Origin: Vairimorpha apis BRL 01
Lineage: Eukaryota > Microsporidia > Nosematidae
Reading direction: 5' to 3'
NCBI GenBank assembly: GCA_000447185.1
Contig: KE647143.1
Location: 3,467 to 17,467, forward strand
Length of the DNA: 14,001 nucleotides
Shown piece by piece: positions 8,191 to 14,001 of the stretch (position 1 is the first letter of the stretch; every line of letters begins with the position of its first letter). The notes beneath the pieces are model-generated. The model made no database searches and was not told the origin of the DNA. It was given only the letters and a program-made list of their open reading frames with translations. Position numbers and translations under genes: made by a program.

Positions 8191-9204
8191 AATTAAATTT
8201 TTTTTCTATATAAGCATAATAAATATATTTTTTTAATCGCATATTTAAATTTAAATAAATTTTTGTAAGATAATTTTAAATTATATTCATTTAGTTTTTA
8301 ATAAACAGTATTTTTATACTTTAATACTTTTTTTATAATATTTTTAATATAACATAAATAAAATATTTTACATATAACAAGAATTTTTGTCATTTATAAT
8401 AATTTTTTTAGCTTAAAAAAGTATTTAGTTCATTTAAATATCTTTAATAAATTTATTTCTGTAATAATTAACTATAAGAAATTTATTAATATTAAATTAA
8501 ATACATTTTAAAAATTTTTATTTATCATTTTTGTTATTGTATTTTTATAATTTTTTTATTGATTAAAATCAATTCATATATTTTATCAAGTGTAAAATTG
8601 TTGTTTTGGTATAATTTTATGCTTATGATTATTTTATATTTGTATTTAATTGTATAATTACTATTTTATTAATAAAAAATAAGGTTTTTAATAAAAATAT
8701 TTGAATTTTATAAAATATAAATAATACTAACAAAATCTTTTAAAAAATAAAAGAAATCTTTAATTTGTTATTATTTTATTTCAACAATAATTCCAACGTA
8801 AATAATATTTTTTAAATTTTCAATTTTTATTTTGTACAAAATTATAATTAGTTTTTTATTTTTGTAATAAATTAATATATTTTACAAAAACAAAATCAAA
8901 AAAACATAATTAATAAATATTAAAAATTTTATTTGTGTTAAATTATTTATAAAAAGCAAAAAATTAAATTGCGAGAATATATAAATATTTATATACAATA
9001 TGTATTTTTCATAAAAAATATAAAATGAATATTTTTTTCAATTATAAATGTATTTTAAAAATTTGATGGACAAATTTTGATCAAAATTAATATTATAGAC
9101 ATTAAGATTCTCAAGATTTTTGATTATTATAAAATATAAACTAGTAATTTAAAAATAAGTTTATATTTTATAAAATTTAAAATTAATAATTTTTTATTTG
9201 AACA
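8191..9204. other. A/T-rich spacer without recognisable genes
   Basis: About 1 kb of A/T-rich DNA before the SWIM gene. Stops are dense in all frames and no RNA gene is visible. One exact palindrome, AATTTTGATCAAAATT, lies at 9073-9088, about 117 bases upstream of the ATG at 9205. It contains the only GATC in this part of the spacer and may be a chance structure. Confidence 0.6.
9073..9088. repeat. 16-base perfect palindrome upstream of the SWIM gene
   Basis: AATTTTGATCAAAATT reads identically on both strands. It sits roughly 117 bases before the ATG at 9205 and could be a dimeric factor site. Palindromes of A/T bases are common by chance here, so support is weak. Confidence 0.2.
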
Positions 9205-9467
9205 ATGGACCCTATTGCAAATGATGACAAAGAGCTTTTTTTAATTGCAGGAGATGATTACGACAAAATATATCAAAGTAAATGTTTTTTTCTTCTTTTC
9301 TTAAAGTTCAATTTTTTATAATTGAAGATAAAAAAATTATTAAAAATAATGAAGGATACATATGTTCATGTGGAGAGATGTTTTGTTGGCATATACTTAA
9401 AATGTTATGTACAAATGAATTTATTAGTAAATGTACATATTTAGATGATTTTAAAGAAACTGAATAG
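9205..9467 (+). CDS. Small SWIM zinc-finger protein, possibly SWS1-like; needs a 29-base intron or one missing base
   Basis: ATG 9205 opens a frame (MDPIANDDKELFLIAGDDYDK...) that closes at 9319. From about 9282 an adjacent frame runs to TAA 9465-9467 and encodes YICSCGEMFCWHILKML, a compact SWIM zinc finger (CxCx4CxH; C44, C46, C51, H53 in the spliced version). Two readings join the parts. One is removal of a 29-base intron at 9278-9306, which starts GTAAAT, has a pyrimidine-rich middle and ends TTAAAG, giving 77 residues. The other is one missing T in the seven-base run at 9285-9291, giving 87 residues. Microsporidia do have introns of this tiny size, but the missing-base reading agrees in sign with other breaks in this window. 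SWIM domains bind DNA or proteins. In SWS1 (ZSWIM7, Shu2) the domain promotes Rad51-dependent recombination, but the resemblance is loose and the spacing here is shorter. It converges on the ricin-B-like gene. Confidence 0.65.
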
Positions 9468-9588
9468 ATATTCAATTAAAAATACAAAAATATATATTAA
9501 AAATTTAATAGTTTAAGAATCTGTATCTGGTGTATTTATTTTAGAAATCTTTTGATCATTTTTTTGTTTTAAGATACTATGTTTATCT

Positions 9589-10161
9589 TTATGGTGATGG
9601 TATAATATTACGTTTTTTCCTTTTTATTTCTTCTATTATGATAATAAATCCGTGTAATGATGTTCGACCGTTTAATGTATGTGCATACACAATATGCTTG
9701 TTATGTTCATAATAATTAGAAATAATATTTGTTGGTTTTATAATTTCATTACTTTTTACAAAAATCGCCCAAAGTTGATTATCTTTATATTTACAATCAT
9801 AAAATGCTACTTTTAATTCTCTTTTAGGAATTAACATGCTAGTTTCAGCTTCTAAACATTTATTATTTTTCATTAGGAAAAATCGTGATTCACCGTCAAA
9901 TACTATTTTAAATGAACTATCACCTGTTGAAAATTGATTTTGTATAATTATATTATTGTCACTTAAAATTAAATTTTTCTTAATAATTGCATCTGTAAAA
10001 TTCATATTTCCTAAATCAGAATAGCTAAATTTAAATTCAACTGGTGAGTAAAAACCTGACAATATTAGAGTATCATTTAATTTAGATAGAAAACTGCTTC
10101 CTGTGCCCTGTTTAATATAAAATCTAGAGGATGCTTGTAATAAAAATATAAATAAAAACAT
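9589..10161 (-). CDS. Secreted ricin-B-lectin-like protein; C-terminus may continue in another frame to 9513
   Basis: 190 residues from ATG 10161. The N-terminus, MFLFIFLLQASS, is a short signal peptide, so the protein is likely secreted or at the cell surface. The rest is beta-rich, and the stretch FFLMKNNKCLEAE (95-106) ... VAFYDCKYKDNQLWAI (118-133) has the CxxE-like start, paired cysteines (C102, C123) and QxW core (QLW 129-131) of a single ricin-B beta-trefoil lobe. Such proteins bind sugars and, in microsporidia, are secreted and implicated in host-cell adhesion; a role here is inferred. No toxin catalytic domain is present. The frame stops at 9589-9591, but an adjacent frame is open from about 9622 to TAA 9513-9515, reads like coding sequence (HHHKDKHSILKQKNDQ), and could be the true C-terminus if the T run at 9613-9618 has one base too many, giving about 215 residues. 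Confidence 0.65.
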   Translation of the reverse strand: MFLFIFLLQASSRFYIKQGTGSSFLSKLNDTLILSGFYSPVEFKFSYSDLGNMNFTDAIIKKNLILSDNNIIIQNQFSTGDSSFKIVFDGESRFFLMKNNKCLEAETSMLIPKRELKVAFYDCKYKDNQLWAIFVKSNEIIKPTNIISNYYEHNKHIVYAHTLNGRTSLHGFIIIIEEIKRKKRNIIPSP

Positions 10162-10203
10162 TTTTTAATTTGTTATATTATTTTTAAAATGTTTTGTGTT
10201 TTT

Positions 10204-10660
10204 CAGAACCAACAAAATATGATTGAATTTTGATGGTACTACAGCTGATAATTTAATTAAAAATTATTGGTTAAAACGCAAATCATGTCAAAAAGATGTA
10301 TACGAAAGGTTTTACATATATAAATAATTTTTTCTTTTTAAATTTTTAAAACGTTTTTTATATTTATATATTATAAAAAAGTTATAAATATTATTTTATG
10401 TCAAATTTTTTAGCATAATTCCAAATGTGCTAACATGGGATATTATAGTCACTAAATACCACGCAAAATACAGAAAATCGCTAGAAATCTTAGATCGAAT
10501 CGAAGCATATATTTAATCAGTAACTCTTAAAAAAGCTTTAGAGAGTGTGTCGATGGAGTACAAAAGAAGAGGCGACTTAATATTAGCGAAGAAAGAGAGG
10601 AACGAAAACTTACATACTAGTAAATTCGTTTGATACGGAAGCGAAAAATAATAGAATAAG
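10204..10660 (+). pseudogene. Broken coding remnant, retrotransposon Gag-like
   Basis: Clearly higher GC than its flanks. Frame at 10223-10325 reads FDGTTADNLIKNYW then LKRKSCQKDVYERF. After about 90 bases of A/T-rich DNA, the frame from 10415 reads IIPNVLTWDIIVTKYHAKY, RKSLEILDRIEAY, a stop, SVTLKKALESVSMEYKRRGD, then LILAKKERNENLHTSKFV and further stops. The helical, tryptophan-containing pattern with conserved basic and acidic residues resembles Gag of Ty3/gypsy-type LTR elements, which occur in microsporidia. The assignment is by eye and uncertain. Several stops and frame changes show it is not functional. No LTRs, reverse transcriptase or zinc knuckle were found nearby. The A/T-rich block in the middle (about 10326-10410) looks like an insertion or a decayed section. 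Confidence 0.45.
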
Positions 10661-11330
10661 AAAATAACCCTCAAATAAAAAGTTTAGTTATGTTAAATTT
10701 TACATTTTAATTTATATATTATAAATAATAATTACATTATAATACTTTAAAATTATTAATTTCTGCATAACACCTATGTTAAAACTCATTTATTTTCTAT
10801 AGAGATTATCAAAACATTTAAAAATTATTTAATTGAATAATTTGATATAATTTTTTCATTTAAAATTATTATAATAGAATTAATTTTTGCTTCGCAGTTG
10901 ATTAAAAAATTAAATGACATGTAAAACATTTTAAAGAGTATTTTTTTTAGAACTAATTTAAACAATAAAATTTTTAATAAAACATTGTAAAAAAAATTTT
11001 GAAGAAAAAAAAAGAAAGTTTTAAAAAGAAATTTATTCTATTTTTTGATTTTTTATGTTATAAGTAAAAAATTTATAAAGATTTGAATTAATACGTAATT
11101 TTTATAATTATAATATTCAATTGTCTAAAATTAACCTAATTCTTAAACGAATATATAATATAATTATTTATTTATCGTCACTACAAATATGATTCCATAT
11201 AATATTTGAAAGAAAAAAAATTTTAATAAATTGCATATAAATATTAACAATATCATCAATATAAAGTTTATAAGATTATTTTGTTTATTATTATAAGCAA
11301 TTCATATTTAGAGCATATTTAAAATAATAT
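10661..11330. other. A/T-rich spacer without recognisable genes
   Basis: About 670 bases of A/T-rich DNA following the Gag-like remnant. No open frame, RNA gene or clear repeat is visible. If a transposon body once lay downstream of the remnant, nothing recognisable of it remains here. Confidence 0.55.
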
Positions 11331-12060
11331 CATATTTAGTTTCTTTGGATTCATTATCTCAGGGCTTTTTTGTTTTATTTATATTTAGTTTCTCCAACTT
11401 GTAATATTTTCTACAAATATATATCGTTTAATATTACTCCAATGATTTTTTCATCATTTTTAATTTAAAGAAATAAACTTTAAAGTCTTCTTAAGTACGA
11501 AAAATTGTATTATGCCTCTAGATTAAGGCGAAATTATAGTTCTTAAATTATTTATTGTAATATCTAGATGTAAACCATCACTTGTTGTTACAAAAAGAAT
11601 TATTGTTATCTTTGCTAAGTGTATTTGTACTATTTCGTTGACAAAAAATCATAATCTCTTAATTTTTTATTGTTAATAAGAGTCAGACAGTTTTAAATAG
11701 TGATTTTTACTCCACAATTATGAATTTTTTTCTTTTTATTTATAACAAGGATATCAAGCTTATTATGTCAAACTTTTATAGCTGTTTTATCCTTGTATCC
11801 ATTTGTTTGGCATTATCATTAGGCATAACATCTTAAACTAAGTAATTCTCATTTAATAATTCTTTTTAAAAACATAAATGAATATTAAAACAGCTGTATA
11901 TATAAAATACCTCATCATGACTTTTTATATGTTCAAATTATAAAATTTGATCGCTTTATATTTATAAATGATAATTATCATTCTTTAATATCACAGTGAA
12001 GACATTATCATTCAGATTACAAAAAAAATGTTTTTTTGTTGTAGGAAGTAATACATTATT
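11331..12060 (-). pseudogene. Possible decayed coding remnant, family unassigned
   Basis: This stretch has more G and C and more mixed sequence than its neighbours, but every frame is broken. The most protein-like readings are on the minus strand, for example FVNEIVQIHLAKITIILFVTTSDG followed by LHLDITINNLRTIISP (about 11653-11525), IKRYIFVENITSWRN (about 11427-11382) and NDNAKQMDTRIKQL (about 11820-11779). Together they could be a long-dead transposase or polyprotein, but no catalytic motif survives. I therefore mark it only as probable former coding DNA, and it may be chance. Confidence 0.2.
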
Positions 12061-13526
12061 TTATATATATACTTATTATTTCTTTTTGTTAAAAAAATAT
12101 TATAACTTTTATTTAAATAAATATAAAAAAAAACTTACAAATAATTTTAAGAATATTATATAGAAAATTTAAATATATTTTTTTGTATGTGCAAAAATTG
12201 TTAAAGATTATAAATTAAGAGCAAGAAACTTAAGAAATGAAAATAAAAAATTTAATTAAAATATAATAATATTGTTATGAGTTTGAATACTTTTTAAAAT
12301 ATATTAAAATTTTGATTTTTAAAAAAATAAACATTATAATAACATAATTTACAAACAATGCTCTTATTTTCAAAAAAATTTAATTAAAACCAATTTTTAT
12401 TTGTAATATTTTATATTTAAGCTATTAAAAAATGACAACCTTAATTTAAATATATATTATTAACATTAAAAATAAAAAAATCTAAATAATATTTATCTAA
12501 TAAACTAAAAAGCTTAGTTTTTGATTTATCTAATAATTTTATAATTTTTTATAATGATAAAAGAAAAATTGTTATTTTATCTATAATACAATTTATATTT
12601 TTTACATTGATATGAGAAAATTAAATTTTTTATAAAAATTAATTAAAAAATATAATTATAATTTTCATGATACAAAAAAATATACGTTAAATGTTGGAAT
12701 TTTAATATTTTTATTAATTAAAAATACTTATAAATAATTTTTATAAAAAAATTTACAAATACATAAAATATATTTATATAAAGTATTTGAAAAGAAAAGA
12801 TTTATATAATGCTATAATTTCAATAATTTTACATCCAATAAATTAAAAGAGAAAAAAATTGAATATTTAAATTATCTTTTTGAGAACATTTCTTTTCCAT
12901 AATTATTTTACATTTTAAATAATTATTTTAATATTTAATAAATTAAAAAATTTTTATCACAATATAGATCATTAAAACATCATCAACAAATAAATTTAAA
13001 TTATATATTAATTAATATAATAAGAAATTTAATCTAAAAATAATTTACTTTTATCAAAATTAAAATATATTTAAAATATAATAATTGTCATTTGAATTTT
13101 AAAATATATTAAGTATTTAAAATTTTTAATTTAAATAATTTATTACTGTAAATACAGCATTAAAGTAATTAAATGTATTTAGTTTAATCATTACAGTTGT
13201 TTCGTAAATTTATTTATAAATATTTTATAATAAAATATATTTGTATCATTGTATATAATAACGTATATTACATTGAAATGAATAACAAATAAACTTTTAC
13301 TTCTGAAGCAATTTTTTGTAACATATAAAAATTATTTATTTCAATATAAAAAGATTTTTTATTTTTGACTAAAAAGTATTTAAATTTTTTAAAATATTTT
13401 TACAATTGAAACATTTTGTTTTAAATCCTTTTATTGTATCAATAGAAAATAATTTTTATCATTTTACAAATAAACAAACAAATTAATATATTTTAGAAAT
13501 AAAAGTAAAATACCCTTGAGCGAAAA
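12061..13526. other. A/T-rich spacer without recognisable genes
   Basis: Nearly 1.5 kb of A/T-rich DNA, the longest featureless part of the window. All frames are dense with stops, and there is no tRNA-like, rRNA-like or repeat array structure that I can see. The final bases before 13527 contain the ACCCTTGAGCG patch that precedes the next gene. Confidence 0.6.
13513..13515 (+). promoter_or_regulatory. CCC start-proximal motif of the small membrane protein gene
   Basis: TACCCTTGAGCGAAAA precedes the ATG at 13527, with CCC 12-14 bases upstream. It is the third instance in this window and stands out in A/T-only surroundings, which supports the small ORF that follows as a real gene. Confidence 0.45.
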
Positions 13527-13733
13527 ATGTTGAAAGTAGATTTAATTAAAAACAGAACTGTCCAAAATAACAGGAGAGAACCCATAAAAATTTTTAGTTT
13601 AAAAATGCTAAGTTTAATTATAAAACTTTTTATCTATTTTATAGCTTTACTTTTATCATATGTGATAAGTTTTGTATTGTCAATATTTGTTTATATAATT
13701 TATATTTTTTTAGGATTTATGGGATACGATTGA
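13527..13733 (+). CDS. Small hydrophobic membrane protein (68 residues), family not recognised
   Basis: Reads MLKVDLIKNRTVQNNRREP, a basic polar N-terminus of about 25 residues, followed by a long hydrophobic stretch from about 28 to 64 (LSLIIKLFIYFIALLLSYVISF...). This is long enough for one very long or two closely spaced membrane spans with a short turn, and it ends GFMGYD. The basic N-terminus suggests that side faces the cytosol. I do not recognise a family. Small ER or mitochondrial-type subunits have this shape, but there is no specific motif. Evidence that it is real: a CCC motif 12-14 bases before the ATG, a leader rich in G and C for this region, and balanced codons in the first 25 positions. 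A/T-rich DNA can mimic hydrophobic proteins, so some doubt remains. Confidence 0.6.
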   Translation: MLKVDLIKNRTVQNNRREPIKIFSLKMLSLIIKLFIYFIALLLSYVISFVLSIFVYIIYIFLGFMGYD

Positions 13734-13854
13734 ACAAATAATTTCGATTGTTATAAATAAATTTTTTTTTATCAAAAATGTCAATTTTTTTGAATTTTTA
13801 AATTTTTATTATTAGTTTTTTTATTTATATAATTTTTTTTAACCGCAACACATA

Positions 13855-14001
13855 ATGAAAGATGATAATCTCATTGATATGGTATTAGAAGATAAGAAAA
13901 AATTATCATATAATGTAATGTTTATAAAACTAAAATCTAAAATGCTTTTACAAAAGAGTCGTGTATCATTTTCTGTTTTTATTCACAATATAAATAAAAA
14001 T
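13855..14001 (+). CDS. N-terminus of an unidentified protein, cut off by the window edge
   Basis: ATG 13855 follows AACCGCAACACATA, a patch rich in C for this DNA, and opens a frame of 49 codons with no stop to the end of the window. It begins MKDDNLIDMVLEDKKKLSYN and continues with a basic segment (FIKLKSKMLLQKSR) and VSFSVFIHNINKN. Nothing in these residues identifies a family, and there is no signal peptide. It lies 121 bases after the small membrane protein gene on the same strand. The codon mix (GAT, GAA, CGT, CTC) looks like coding sequence and unlike the spacers. Confidence 0.55.
   Translation, partial: MKDDNLIDMVLEDKKKLSYNVMFIKLKSKMLLQKSRVSFSVFIHNINKN

Noticed and set aside
9282..9467. 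61-residue protein starting at ATG 9282
   Set aside because: This ATG falls inside the candidate intron or T-run break, and the upstream frame from ATG 9205 looks coding (acidic, varied codons).
4013..13526. CRISPR arrays, tRNAs or rRNA in the long A/T-rich gaps
   Set aside because: No regularly spaced repeats, no tRNA B-box-like sequence with matching stems and no GC-rich RNA-like blocks were seen.

Overview
The window looks like nuclear DNA of a very A+T-rich, reduced eukaryote, most likely a microsporidian or a close relative (Rozellomycota grade). This is an inference. It rests on intron-poor, short genes using the standard code, a CCC triplet a few bases upstream of three ATGs (a signal known from microsporidian starts), a secreted ricin-B-like protein, an Skt5/Chs4-like Sel1 protein, and a small number of genes on both strands. 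There are no bacterial operons, ribosome binding sites, rRNAs or recognisable tRNAs.

Layout. 1-4000 is gene dense: a pumilio-repeat protein (+, 28-1251) faces an MCM9-like helicase (-, 1265-2937) only 13 bases away, followed by a PKA catalytic-subunit-like kinase (-, 3048-4001). 4002-9200 holds two intact genes, the Sel1/Skt5-like protein (5322-6518) and a four-span membrane protein of unknown family (7578-8141), separated by roughly 1 kb gaps of almost pure A/T. At 9205-10161 a tiny SWIM zinc-finger protein (+) and a secreted ricin-B-like protein (-) converge. At 10204-10660 there is a visibly more GC-rich, broken coding remnant resembling a retrotransposon Gag. 11331-12060 may be a second, more decayed remnant. 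12061-13526 is empty A/T-rich DNA. The window ends with a small hydrophobic protein (13527-13733) and the N-terminus of an unidentified gene running off the edge.

Two points stand out. First, the helicase aligns with MCM9, the recombination-repair MCM paralogue, rather than with replicative MCM2-7. MCM9 is absent from most fungi, so it is unexpected in a reduced parasite genome. The small SWIM protein resembles Shu-complex SWS1 loosely, which would be another recombination factor. Second, reading frames break repeatedly at A/T homopolymers. Five breaks are all explained by one missing base (in runs at 256-261, 443-449, 1075-1082, 2170-2177 and probably 9285-9291). Systematic homopolymer under-calling is the simplest explanation; true indels, slippage or pseudogenes are the alternatives. 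The break near 9285 could instead be a 29-base intron.
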